Below are positions 7,862-15,681 of a stretch of 20,549 bases of DNA, piece by piece. The stretch is from the NCBI GenBank assembly GCA_905199285.1, contig CAJKFZ010000019.1, positions 1 through 20,549 of the forward strand, given 5' to 3'. The notes under the pieces are model-generated. The model searched no databases. It had not been told where the DNA came from and worked only from the letters and a program-made list of their open reading frames with translations. Each line of letters opens with the position of its first letter. Position 1 is the first letter of the stretch. The translations under genes and the position numbers were made by a program. Source of the DNA: an uncultured Ruminococcus sp. Lineage in GTDB: Bacteria > Bacillota > Clostridia > Oscillospirales > Ruminococcaceae.

Positions 7862-8709
7862 GCCGATATGCTCTGTTTGAGCAGTGCCGCAGCGTCCTCG
7901 AAGAAAAGGGAATAGATACTGCAAGATTTGATATCCTCTGTATTTTTCAGGATATGCTGGGCGAGAGAAACCCGATACTCGTCACAGACAAAAATAAAGA
8001 CGTTCCGCCGGAGCTTTCCGATAAAATAATGGAACTTGTCCGCAGAAGAAGCGAAGGTTACCCCTTGCAGTATCTTCTCGGAGAATGGGAGTTTTACGGC
8101 TATCCGTTCAAGGTCGGAGAGGGAGTTCTCATTCCTCGTCCAGATACGGAAACGCTTATTGAGCAGACTTTGGCGGTCTGCCGTCAAATGGGAAACAGAT
8201 CCCCGAAAATCATAGATCTTTGCAGCGGAAGCGGATGCATCGCAGTCACGCTGAAAAAAGAAATTCCCGAAGCCGAGGTTTTTGCTGTTGAAATATCAGA
8301 TGAAGCAATCAAGTATCTGAAGCAGAATGCGGAGCTTAATAATGCCGATATAACGATTATTCAGGGAGATGTCCTTGACGAAAGGCTTCAGCAGAGCCTT
8401 TTGGATTTCGACATAATCGTAAGCAATCCGCCTTATCTTACCGGAGAGGAAATGAAAGAACTTCAAATAGAAGTCGCATTCGAGCCTGAGCTTGCTCTTT
8501 TCGGAGGAAATGACGGTCTTGGGTTTTACCGCCGGCTTACAGCAATGTGGAAAAATTCGCTTAAAACAGGCGGATATCTTCTTTATGAATTTGGTATGGG
8601 ACAGCATTTGGCTGTCAGTGAGATCTTAGCGGAAAACGATTTTACAGATATCACGCTCCAAAAAGACGCAGGAGGAATCATAAGAACGATTTCAGGCAAA
8701 AAAATATAA
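7855..8709 (+). CDS. prmC: Release factor glutamine methyltransferase PrmC
   Basis: PrmC methylates the glutamine of the GGQ motif in release factors RF1 and RF2, using S-adenosylmethionine, and so improves translation termination. The 284 residues show the N-terminal substrate-binding helical region with PLQYLLGEWEFYG (70-82), then IPRPDTE (93-99). The SAM-binding motif DLCSGSGCIA is at 121-130 and the catalytic NPPY at 191-194. The start is TTG at 7855, with an excellent AAGGAGG seven bases upstream. It overlaps the last seven bases of the DUF1385 gene, and no ATG lies nearby in frame. The release factor gene itself is not in this window. recA follows after 31 bp. Confidence 0.94.
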   Translation: MVSRYALFEQCRSVLEEKGIDTARFDILCIFQDMLGERNPILVTDKNKDVPPELSDKIMELVRRRSEGYPLQYLLGEWEFYGYPFKVGEGVLIPRPDTETLIEQTLAVCRQMGNRSPKIIDLCSGSGCIAVTLKKEIPEAEVFAVEISDEAIKYLKQNAELNNADITIIQGDVLDERLQQSLLDFDIIVSNPPYLTGEEMKELQIEVAFEPELALFGGNDGLGFYRRLTAMWKNSLKTGGYLLYEFGMGQHLAVSEILAENDFTDITLQKDAGGIIRTISGKKI

Positions 8710-8740
8710 ATTCATTTACATAAACGGAGGAATACAGATC

Positions 8741-9961
8741 ATGGCAAAAAAAGAACTTGCAAAAAAGCCTGCTGTCGTTCAGGCAACGACTAAAGAGGAC
8801 AAAAAAGCTGCCCTCGACGGCGCTTTGAAGCAGATCGAAAAGAAATACGGTGCAGGAGCAGTAATGCGCCTTGGACAATCCAAAACCCTTAACGTCGACG
8901 CTATCCCGACAGGCTCGATGACGCTCGATATGGCTCTTGGAATCGGAGGAGTACCGAGGGGTAGAATCGTTGAGATATACGGTCCTGAAAGCTCGGGTAA
9001 AACTACGGTTGCCCTTTCCATTATTGCTCAGGCTCAGAAAATGGATGGCGAAGTCGCTTTTATCGACGTTGAACACGCTCTCGATCCTGTTTATGCTCAA
9101 GCTTTGGGAGTTAATATAGAAAATCTTCTCGTTTCCCAGCCGGACAGCGGTGAGCAGGCTCTTGAAATTGCCGAAGCTCTTATACGCTCCGGAGCTATCG
9201 ACGTTATCGTTCTCGATTCGATCGCCGCTATGACTACAAGAGCCGAGATCGACGGTGAAATGGGAGATCTTCACGTTGGTCAGCTCGCAAGACTTATGTC
9301 TCAGGCTATGAGAAAGCTTACGGCAGCTATTTCAAAATCAAACTGCGTTGCAATCTTTATTAACCAGATTCGTGAGAAGATCGGAGTTATGTACGGCAAT
9401 CCTGAAACAACTCCCGGCGGAAGAGCGCTTAAATTCTATTCCTCTGTAAGAATCGAAGTCAGAAAGGGCGAAGTAATTAAATCCGGCAATGAAATTATCG
9501 GAGCTTCAACGAAGTGTAAAGTTGTAAAGAATAAGGTTGCTCCGCCATTTAAGGAATGTCAGTTCGATATGATGTACGGTCAGGGAATTTCAAGAACCGG
9601 AGAGGTTCTCGATCTTGCTGTCGATCTTGAGATCGTGAAAAAAGGCGGTTCGTGGTTTAGTTATAAGGATCAGAAGCTTGGTCAGGGACGTGATAACGTT
9701 AAGGAAGTTCTTAAAAATGACGAGGCTCTTATGAAAGAGATAGAAGAACAGATCCTTGCCCGTAAGGACGAGCTTCAGGATATCGCTCCCAAAAAGGAGA
9801 AAAAGGGCAAGAAATCCGGTAAAAATTCCGAGAGCGAATTTTCAGACGATTATTCAGATTCTTCCGAAACATCCGAGGAAAACGGAGCTTCTATGGATTC
9901 CAGCGATATTCTTGCCGATATTGAAGAGGATTTCGAGGAATTTACTCCCGTTGAAGAATAA
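8741..9961 (+). CDS. recA: Recombinase RecA
   Basis: RecA forms ATP-dependent filaments on single-stranded DNA, catalyses strand exchange in homologous recombination and triggers LexA self-cleavage. The 406 residues contain Walker A GPESSGKTT (81-89), the GAIDVIVLDSIAA Walker B region and the L2 loop region around NPETTPGG. ATG is preceded by GGAGG ten bases upstream. The protein is about 50 residues longer than E. coli RecA. The extra C-terminus (about 350-406) is a lysine-rich patch followed by a Ser/Asp/Glu-rich tail; acidic RecA tails are known to restrain filament formation. The 31-bp gap to prmC holds no recognisable LexA box or promoter, which suggests read-through from upstream. recX follows three bases later. 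Confidence 0.97.
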   Translation: MAKKELAKKPAVVQATTKEDKKAALDGALKQIEKKYGAGAVMRLGQSKTLNVDAIPTGSMTLDMALGIGGVPRGRIVEIYGPESSGKTTVALSIIAQAQKMDGEVAFIDVEHALDPVYAQALGVNIENLLVSQPDSGEQALEIAEALIRSGAIDVIVLDSIAAMTTRAEIDGEMGDLHVGQLARLMSQAMRKLTAAISKSNCVAIFINQIREKIGVMYGNPETTPGGRALKFYSSVRIEVRKGEVIKSGNEIIGASTKCKVVKNKVAPPFKECQFDMMYGQGISRTGEVLDLAVDLEIVKKGGSWFSYKDQKLGQGRDNVKEVLKNDEALMKEIEEQILARKDELQDIAPKKEKKGKKSGKNSESEFSDDYSDSSETSEENGASMDSSDILADIEEDFEEFTPVEE

Positions 9962-9964
9962 TTT

Positions 9965-10594
9965 ATGGAAATAACATCCGTAGCAAAATATAAAGACTCA
10001 ACCTACGAGGTCGAGCTTGACAACGAGCGGAAAATCTATCTTCATGTCGATATTATTGCGGATTTTTCCATACGTTCCGGCATGAAGCTTGAACGGGATG
10101 AGCTTAGAAAAATCATTTACGCTTCAAATTTCAGAAGAGCGTATCAGCGTGCGCTGTATCTTCTCGATTACAGGGATTATTCCCGCAAAGAGATGGTTGA
10201 TAAGCTTGTTTCAAATTATAAAAATGAATCTCTTTGCAGTGCGGTTGCCGATAAATTGGAGAAAAACGGTATTATCGACGATGAAAGATATGCCGAAAAG
10301 CTCGCAAGAAAATTTGTCGAAACTAAAAAATTTGGCTATCGCAGAGCAAAACGTGAAATAATAAGAAAGGGCATAGGCGAATTCACAGCCGAGGACGCTC
10401 TTGAACCATATGCCGAGGTTTTCGGCGAAAATCTGATGACGCTTCTTGAAACGAAACACGCAAGGTTTCTTACCGATAAAACCGACCGGAAATCTGTTGA
10501 AAAGGTCAAAATTGCGCTGGTAAGATACGGTTACGGTTTCGATGAAATAAACCGTGCGGTCAGAGAATATTTTGAAAGTTATCTGGAGGACTGA
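9965..10594 (+). CDS. recX: Regulatory protein RecX
   Basis: RecX binds RecA filaments and limits recombinase activity. This 209-residue protein shows the three-helix repeats typical of the family. The first includes RALYLLDYRDYSRKEM (about 59-74); the second contains the hallmark GIIDDERYAEKLARKF, then FGYRRAKREIIRKGI. It starts three bases after the recA stop codon and has only a weak binding site, so translational coupling to recA is likely. The recA-recX pairing supports the call. Its stop codon is followed three bases later by rimO. Confidence 0.9.
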   Translation: MEITSVAKYKDSTYEVELDNERKIYLHVDIIADFSIRSGMKLERDELRKIIYASNFRRAYQRALYLLDYRDYSRKEMVDKLVSNYKNESLCSAVADKLEKNGIIDDERYAEKLARKFVETKKFGYRRAKREIIRKGIGEFTAEDALEPYAEVFGENLMTLLETKHARFLTDKTDRKSVEKVKIALVRYGYGFDEINRAVREYFESYLED

Positions 10595-10597
10595 CAA

Positions 10598-11941
10598 ATG
10601 CCTGTTAAAGTTGGAATGGTATCGCTTGGATGTTCAAAAAATCTTGTTGATTCTGAAAGAATGCTGTATAAGCTGAAAAGCAGGGGATACCAGCTTGTTA
10701 CCGAGCCGGGGCTTGCCGATGTTGCCGTAGTTAATACCTGCGGATTTATCAAGTCGGCGAAAGAAGAGGCTATAGAGACTATTCTTGAGCTTGGAAAGCT
10801 TAAAGAGGACGGTTCGCTGAAAAAAATCATCATAACCGGATGCCTTACCGAGAGATATAAAGAAGAAGCGGCAGAGCTTTTCCCCGAAGCCGACGCTGTT
10901 ATCGGAATCGGCAATAATAAGGATATCGTCGATGTTCTTGATCATGTTCTTGCAGGAGAAAAGTATGTGAATTTTGCTCCTAAGCTTGATGCAGAGCTTA
11001 CCGGAGAGAGAATCATCTCAACGCTGCCGTTTTTCACATATCTTAAAGCTGCCGAGGGATGCAGCAATTGCTGTACTTACTGTGCAATTCCCATGATAAG
11101 AGGAAAATTCCGCAGTGTTCCTATGGAAGAGCTTATAAAAGAAGCTGAATTTCTTGCTGAAAACGGTGTGACTGAACTTGTCGTTATCGCACAGGATACG
11201 TCACGCTACGGCGAGGATATTTACGGCGAATCGAAGCTTCCGGAGCTTCTGAAGCGTCTTTGTCGCATAGACGGTCTTAAATGGATCAGAACGCTCTACT
11301 GCTATCCGGAACGCATCACGGACGAACTTCTTGAAACTATCGCAGGTGAAGAGAAGCTGGTCAAATACCTTGAAATTCCGATACAGCACTGCGACGGCGA
11401 TATTTTAGGCCGTATGAATCGTTGGGGCGACGAAGAAAAGCTCGAAGCTCTCTTTGATCACATAAGAGAAAAAGTTCCGGGAATAATTCTGCGAACCACT
11501 CTTATAACAGGTTTTCCGGGTGAAACTGAAGAGCAGTTTGAAAAACTTGCGGAATTTGTTAAGCGTGTCCGTTTTGACAGACTCGGATGTTTCGCATATT
11601 CCCGTGAGGAGGGAACTAAATCATACGATTTCCCCGATCAGATAGACGAGGAAACTGCTGCAAGACGTGCTGATATAATCATGGAACAGCAGATGCTTAT
11701 CAGCGCAGAAAATAACGAAAAGCTGATGGGCTGCGAGCTTGAAGCCGTTGTTGAGGGATTCGACAGGTTCGGCGAGTGCTGGTTCGGAAGAACGGCAATC
11801 GATGCGCCCGATATAGACGGAAAGGTCTTCTTTACATCAGAAAAACCGCTTGAAATAGGCGAATATGTTAAAATCAGAATTACTGAATCGCTTGATTATG
11901 ATTTGATCGGAGAGGTGATCGTTAATGAATCTTCCAAATAA
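10598..11941 (+). CDS. rimO: Ribosomal protein uS12 methylthiotransferase RimO
   Basis: RimO is a radical-SAM enzyme that adds a methylthio group to an aspartate of ribosomal protein S12. The 447 residues begin with the MTTase N-terminal domain, whose Cys12 (LGCSKNLVDSE), Cys48 (NTCGF) and Cys82 (TGCLTE) bind an auxiliary iron-sulfur cluster. The radical-SAM motif follows as Cys155, Cys159 and Cys162 in GCSNCCTYCAIP, with an additional Cys158 between them. A C-terminal TRAM domain covers about 378-445. The LGCSKNLVDSE start is typical of RimO rather than MiaB or MtaB. GGAGG lies eight bases before the ATG. It overlaps pgsA by 17 bases. Confidence 0.95.
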   Translation: MPVKVGMVSLGCSKNLVDSERMLYKLKSRGYQLVTEPGLADVAVVNTCGFIKSAKEEAIETILELGKLKEDGSLKKIIITGCLTERYKEEAAELFPEADAVIGIGNNKDIVDVLDHVLAGEKYVNFAPKLDAELTGERIISTLPFFTYLKAAEGCSNCCTYCAIPMIRGKFRSVPMEELIKEAEFLAENGVTELVVIAQDTSRYGEDIYGESKLPELLKRLCRIDGLKWIRTLYCYPERITDELLETIAGEEKLVKYLEIPIQHCDGDILGRMNRWGDEEKLEALFDHIREKVPGIILRTTLITGFPGETEEQFEKLAEFVKRVRFDRLGCFAYSREEGTKSYDFPDQIDEETAARRADIIMEQQMLISAENNEKLMGCELEAVVEGFDRFGECWFGRTAIDAPDIDGKVFFTSEKPLEIGEYVKIRITESLDYDLIGEVIVNESSK

Positions 11942-12509
11942 GCTTACGTTGCTTAGAGTATTTTTAATTCCGTTTTTTCTGCTTTTCATATATTTGAAAA
12001 TGCCGTTTCACTATCTTATAGCGCTTGTGATATTTGCGGGAGCTTCTATAACGGATGCTCTTGACGGCAATATCGCAAGAAAAAATAATCTTGTAACAAA
12101 TTTCGGAAAATTTCTCGATCCGCTTGCGGATAAAGTACTCGTTATAGCCGCCCTGACCGTTTTTGTAGAGCTGGATGACGTTAAAATGGGAGCAATTCCT
12201 CTTATCATAATCAGTGCGAGAGAATTTATGGTTTCCGGTTTAAGGCTTCTTGCCGCAGACAGCGGAATCGTTGTAGCGGCCGGAATATGGGGAAAGCTTA
12301 AAACTGCATTTACAATGGTGACTATAGTCGGAGTACTTTTCTGGCTCAGCTTGTGCCATGATTTCGACCTCGGTATTGCCTGCGGAGTAAAATCTGCCGT
12401 AGATAATGTTGTGATCCCGATTCTTATTTGGATATCGACAGCTCTTACTATTTTATCCGGAGCAGTTTATTTAAAGGGCTACTGGAATCTTATTGATTCT
12501 GATAAATAA
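11925..12509 (+). CDS. pgsA: CDP-diacylglycerol-glycerol-3-phosphate 3-phosphatidyltransferase
   Basis: PgsA makes phosphatidylglycerol phosphate, the committed step to phosphatidylglycerol and cardiolipin. The 194-residue integral membrane protein contains the complete CDP-alcohol phosphotransferase signature. It reads Asp44, Asp47-Gly48, Ala51-Arg52, then after eight residues Gly61, Asp65 and Asp69, exactly as D-x2-DG-x2-AR-x8-G-x3-D-x3-D. Several hydrophobic segments cover the rest. The start lies inside the end of rimO, with GGAGAGGTG upstream. rimO next to pgsA and recA is a conserved Firmicute neighbourhood, although a cinA gene, often present there, is absent. It is the last gene of the plus-strand run; no clear terminator follows. 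Confidence 0.93.
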   Translation: MNLPNKLTLLRVFLIPFFLLFIYLKMPFHYLIALVIFAGASITDALDGNIARKNNLVTNFGKFLDPLADKVLVIAALTVFVELDDVKMGAIPLIIISAREFMVSGLRLLAADSGIVVAAGIWGKLKTAFTMVTIVGVLFWLSLCHDFDLGIACGVKSAVDNVVIPILIWISTALTILSGAVYLKGYWNLIDSDK

Positions 12510-12600
12510 TAACATCGTATTTATTTTGTTCATATGTATAAGGTATATTTTGTTCCGTTGTTTCTTGCTGAGGAGAGTTATCCTATGGGAATCCTGCCCT

Positions 12601-12701
12601 AATAATTTCAAATCCCATATTGGGATTTGAAATTATTAATACCGGGTTTCCAAAGGGTTGATTAACCCTTTGGCAGGGGTTAAAGGGGACAGAGTCCCCT
12701 T
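12601..12701 (+). repeat. Modular palindromic repeat, copy 3
   Basis: The first hairpin is AATAATTTCAAATCCCA (12601-12617) with its exact inverse at 12621-12637 around TAT, a 17-bp perfect stem. The linker TTAATACCGGGTTT leads to CCAAAGGGTT-GATT-AACCCTTTGG (12650-12673), another perfect 10-bp stem. After CAGGGGT comes AAGGGGAC-AGA-GTCCCCTT (12683-12701). Compared with copy 1, the innermost G-C pair of the middle stem is replaced by T-A. The copy fills much of the 249-bp gap between pgsA and the regulator gene. No T-run follows on the plus strand. Confidence 0.85.
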
Positions 12702-12758
12702 ACTGCATATGAATAAAGCAAATAACCGCCGTAATTGTATTAAAAGGGAGGAAAAAGG

Positions 12759-13139
12759 ATGAAGAAGTGCGTCGGACAGATAAAATATCTTGTCGCTATA
12801 AAAGAGCTTTCGGACGAAAACGAATGCGTTCGCTGTGTGAATATATCTCATCATCTTGGAGTTTCAAGACCAAGTGTGAGCAAGATGCTTCGGTGTCTCG
12901 CTAAATCCGGACTCGTTTATGAGGATTTCTGCAACAGCGTGGTTCTTACACCGGAGGGTGAAGAAGCTGTTCGTGAGATTTTTTCTACCTTTAATGAAGT
13001 TTATATATTTTTTCACAATTTCCTTAAAATCCCTTCCGATGAGGCTCATGATCAGGCGATAAAATTTATTATCGAGTTCCCGAAAGATACCTGTGAAAGG
13101 CTTAAAAAGGTTGTCAGAAGAACTGTAGGTAAAAAATAA
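12759..13139 (+). CDS. DtxR/MntR-like winged-helix regulator with degenerate metal site
   Basis: The 126 residues follow the DtxR/MntR plan: YLVAIKEL, then CVRCVNISHHLGVSRPSVSKMLRCLAKSGLV as the helix-turn-helix (about 24-53). Next come a wing with VVLTPEGEEAV and a short helical dimerisation region; there is no SH3-like third domain. Aligned by eye to B. subtilis MntR, the N-terminal ligand pair is replaced (KKCVGQ instead of EDYIEQ), the RHE histidine is Asn (STFNEV) and the IEH motif appears as IEF or is lost. It may therefore not sense metal in the usual way. GGGAGG lies seven bases before the ATG. A strong terminator follows nine bases after the stop. It has no obvious target nearby. Confidence 0.75.
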   Translation: MKKCVGQIKYLVAIKELSDENECVRCVNISHHLGVSRPSVSKMLRCLAKSGLVYEDFCNSVVLTPEGEEAVREIFSTFNEVYIFFHNFLKIPSDEAHDQAIKFIIEFPKDTCERLKKVVRRTVGKK

Positions 13140-13148
13140 TAATTCTTA

Positions 13149-13185
13149 ATGCTTCATACCGATAAAAAGGTATGGAGCATTTTTA
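13149..13185 (+). terminator. Rho-independent terminator after the DtxR-like gene
   Basis: ATGCTTCATACC (13149-13160) pairs with GGTATGGAGCAT (13169-13180), twelve pairs including one G-U, around an eight-base loop, and is followed by TTTTATT. It lies nine bases after the stop codon at 13139. Confidence 0.9.
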
Positions 13186-13195
13186 TTGTCCCAAC

Positions 13196-13233
13196 AAAGA
13201 GAAATCCGCCGAATCCTTTGTGAATGCGGCGGA
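13196..13233 (-). terminator. Probable terminator of the minus-strand transport operon
   Basis: Read on the minus strand, TCCGCCG and CGGCGGA (13227-13233 and 13205-13211) form a seven-pair GC-rich stem with a 15-base loop, followed by TTTCTCTTTG. It lies 47 bases past the stop codon of the binding-protein gene and faces the plus-strand terminator. The long loop and interrupted T-run lower confidence. Confidence 0.6.
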
Positions 13234-13280
13234 CCTCATAAGGAGGTTGTATTTATTTTCTGGATTTCAAAGTTAAGTTA

Positions 13281-15662
13281 TCAGCTCTGTTCGCTGACGA
13301 GGATAGAAGCACGGTTCTGAATCATTTTAGCGGTTTCTTCGGCTGTTTTTTCGTCGTTGAAAAATGCCTGTGATTCCTCTTCTATTATCTGCGTAATATC
13401 TAACGAGTAACTGTTGCTGATAGTTGAAACGTTTTTTATGAAATCTAAGAAGTAATCTCTTTCTTCCTGAGTGAGCGGCTTGATGGTGTATTCCTTATCG
13501 CCCACATAGTATGTGTCGTCATACTCAGTTTTCTTACCGTTTTCGTCTGTCCAGTAAGGACGGGACATTGCTTCGTCTGCCATTTTTTCAAATGCCGAAA
13601 CACGAACAGGGAGTTCCCAGCTATTTTTTGAGTAATAATCATCCGAGAAGAAACCGGAGATAAGATTCCAGCAGGCTTCCTTAGAAGGAGAGCTTTCAAG
13701 AATTGCAAAGTTGGCGTTAAGATTAATGGAAGATCCGCTGCCGTTTGAAGAAGGAGCTCCGACAAGGCTTATATCTTCTCCAAATTCTGCCTGTTTAGTT
13801 CTTGCGTAAGACCGGAAATCGTTGAAATAGAGTGATGAAAGAAGACATTTGTCATTACGGACAGCATTTTCTGTTTTGCCCCAATATTCCTGCATTTCGT
13901 CATCTGTAGCTGTATCCCAGTTTATAATCTCATCCTCTTTCGGGAAGCGGTCGCAGAATTCAAGATATTTGATAAATTCAGGAGAATCGAAACTGCACGT
14001 TCCGTTTTTATAGTCAACAAATGATTCAGTGTTATAGCAAAGCATTGAGAAAACGTTTTCTTTAGAGGCGCTTGCGATAAAGTCCATTTTAGATGAAAGA
14101 CCGTCATAGATTTCTACCATTTCATCAAAAGTCCAGTTGTCTTTATCAACATACTTCTTTTTTGCTCCCCATGTTGAAATACTGAACGAATTTGAAAGTG
14201 AAACGAGCTTTCCGTCCATCTCGCAGGCTTTAAGAATATTTGGCATGATATCTTCTCTTGAAAGGCTGCTGTCGTTATCAATAAGCGGATAAAGGTCGGT
14301 AAATGTTCCCTTCGGAGCAAGACTGCTGATAAGCGAGTAATCAGAGCAGTATATCATATCAGGCTCTTTACCGGCTGCGATATCCATTTTAAGCTGGTTG
14401 GCAGGAGTATTTTTGGTTTTTTGGGTTTCTGCATCATAGTCGCTGTACTGGCTGTAATCTGTTATTCTGAAACGGTATTCACTGCTTGATTTATTGAATT
14501 CGGTGACTCTTGATGTAAGCTCCTGATCGGGATAAAGAACAGCAATGGTTATAACCTTTGTGTTTTCGAGTTCGGATGAATCTCTTTTGGTAAGGCGGCA
14601 GAAGCTGTTTTCATTTGTCTGCCAGTCGTTTATATAAACAAGGAAATCTCCGTTGTCAAGAGCGATGATAGAGCTTACATAGTCGCCGTTTATATCGGAA
14701 TTTATCCAGTTTACTATTTCTTCAGACTGTCCGTCTTTAAGACCGATAAGAGCAGTGCTGCTGGATAGATAAACGCTGTAGTCGCCTGTACCCTTTATCA
14801 TAACATTTGAGCCGTTGAAATTATCAAGTTGAACAGGCTCTCCGACCGGAGCAAGCGTTGACGTATCAACATAACGTATCTCCGGTGAGTTTTCACCGTA
14901 TCCCATAGCTGCGATATTGCCGTCAGCAGCAATGGAGATGCTGTTTATCCAGTTCATTCCGTCCAGTTCAAGCTTGCCGGAAAAGGTTCCGTCTGATTCC
15001 ATCAGATAGTATGATTGATCCATACTGTTTATTTCAACAACGAATTTGTCGTTGCCGCATGAGAACATATTTCCGATATTAACGCTTCCGCTTTCATCAT
15101 CTTCGCTTATACCGCTTGGATCTATGTCAGTTACGGAAAGCTGATTTCCGGATTCGTCAAATGAATAGAGCGAATAAGAAGTTTTTGCTGCTTTTTCCAT
15201 AGCTTCATAGTCGAATTTTTCAGCATCAAAATCCGGTGAATTATAATCCGGAAGCTTGAAATCGCCGTAATCCGTAGTTATTGCGAAAGCGTATATCTTT
15301 CCGTCGGCAACGGAGGTATTAACGTTAAGGTAGCCGTTTTCAGGAGCGGGAATATTGAGATCAAGTTTCTGAACGCTGCTGAATTCAGTGTCTGTGATAC
15401 AAAAAACAGGAGTGGTTTCATATGTTTCCCTATCGTAATTGTAGCCTGAGATAAAGATTTTGTCCGATTCTCCGATGTAAGACATCTTATCGACGTTTTC
15501 AATATCGATATCGCAGTCGATTTCAACAGAGCGGTAGGAATTGTTGATAAGTTCGCTCGCCTTAGGAGCTTCTTTCTCTTTTTTTTTGCATGAAGCAGCA
15601 CACAATAAAATGGCTGCTGATGAGGAGATAGCCGTAATACGGCTGACCAGATTGTTTTTCAT
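13281..15662 (-). CDS. Two-part extracellular solute-binding lipoprotein
   Basis: This 793-residue protein begins with a lipoprotein-type signal ending in LLCAASC (probable lipidation at Cys25). Residues about 370-793 look like a family 1 solute-binding protein: ITIAVLYP, EFNKSSSEYRFRI, LKMDIAAGKEPDMIYC and DNWTFDEMVEIYDGL are typical of carbohydrate ABC receptors. The region 45-365 is not part of that fold. It has recurring short beta-like stretches such as DKIFISGYNY, GKIYAFAITT, DKFVVEINSM, GNIAAMGYGE and GDFLVYINDW, suggesting a six- or seven-bladed propeller. Ordinary receptors of this family have about 420-550 residues. AAGGAA precedes the ATG. It is the last gene of a five-gene operon, whereas binding proteins usually come first. 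The ligand is unknown; an oligosaccharide is the family's usual substrate. Confidence 0.88.
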   Translation of the reverse strand: MKNNLVSRITAISSSAAILLCAASCKKKEKEAPKASELINNSYRSVEIDCDIDIENVDKMSYIGESDKIFISGYNYDRETYETTPVFCITDTEFSSVQKLDLNIPAPENGYLNVNTSVADGKIYAFAITTDYGDFKLPDYNSPDFDAEKFDYEAMEKAAKTSYSLYSFDESGNQLSVTDIDPSGISEDDESGSVNIGNMFSCGNDKFVVEINSMDQSYYLMESDGTFSGKLELDGMNWINSISIAADGNIAAMGYGENSPEIRYVDTSTLAPVGEPVQLDNFNGSNVMIKGTGDYSVYLSSSTALIGLKDGQSEEIVNWINSDINGDYVSSIIALDNGDFLVYINDWQTNENSFCRLTKRDSSELENTKVITIAVLYPDQELTSRVTEFNKSSSEYRFRITDYSQYSDYDAETQKTKNTPANQLKMDIAAGKEPDMIYCSDYSLISSLAPKGTFTDLYPLIDNDSSLSREDIMPNILKACEMDGKLVSLSNSFSISTWGAKKKYVDKDNWTFDEMVEIYDGLSSKMDFIASASKENVFSMLCYNTESFVDYKNGTCSFDSPEFIKYLEFCDRFPKEDEIINWDTATDDEMQEYWGKTENAVRNDKCLLSSLYFNDFRSYARTKQAEFGEDISLVGAPSSNGSGSSINLNANFAILESSPSKEACWNLISGFFSDDYYSKNSWELPVRVSAFEKMADEAMSRPYWTDENGKKTEYDDTYYVGDKEYTIKPLTQEERDYFLDFIKNVSTISNSYSLDITQIIEEESQAFFNDEKTAEETAKMIQNRASILVSEQS

Positions 15663-15681
15663 AAGTTTTTTCCTTTCTTGA

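Noticed and set aside
12585..12602. Tiny frame ATG...TAA encoding MGILP, with AGGAGA upstream, as a leader peptide
   Set aside because: Five codons with a binding-site-like sequence can arise by chance; there are no regulatory codons and the downstream hairpin belongs to the repeat family.
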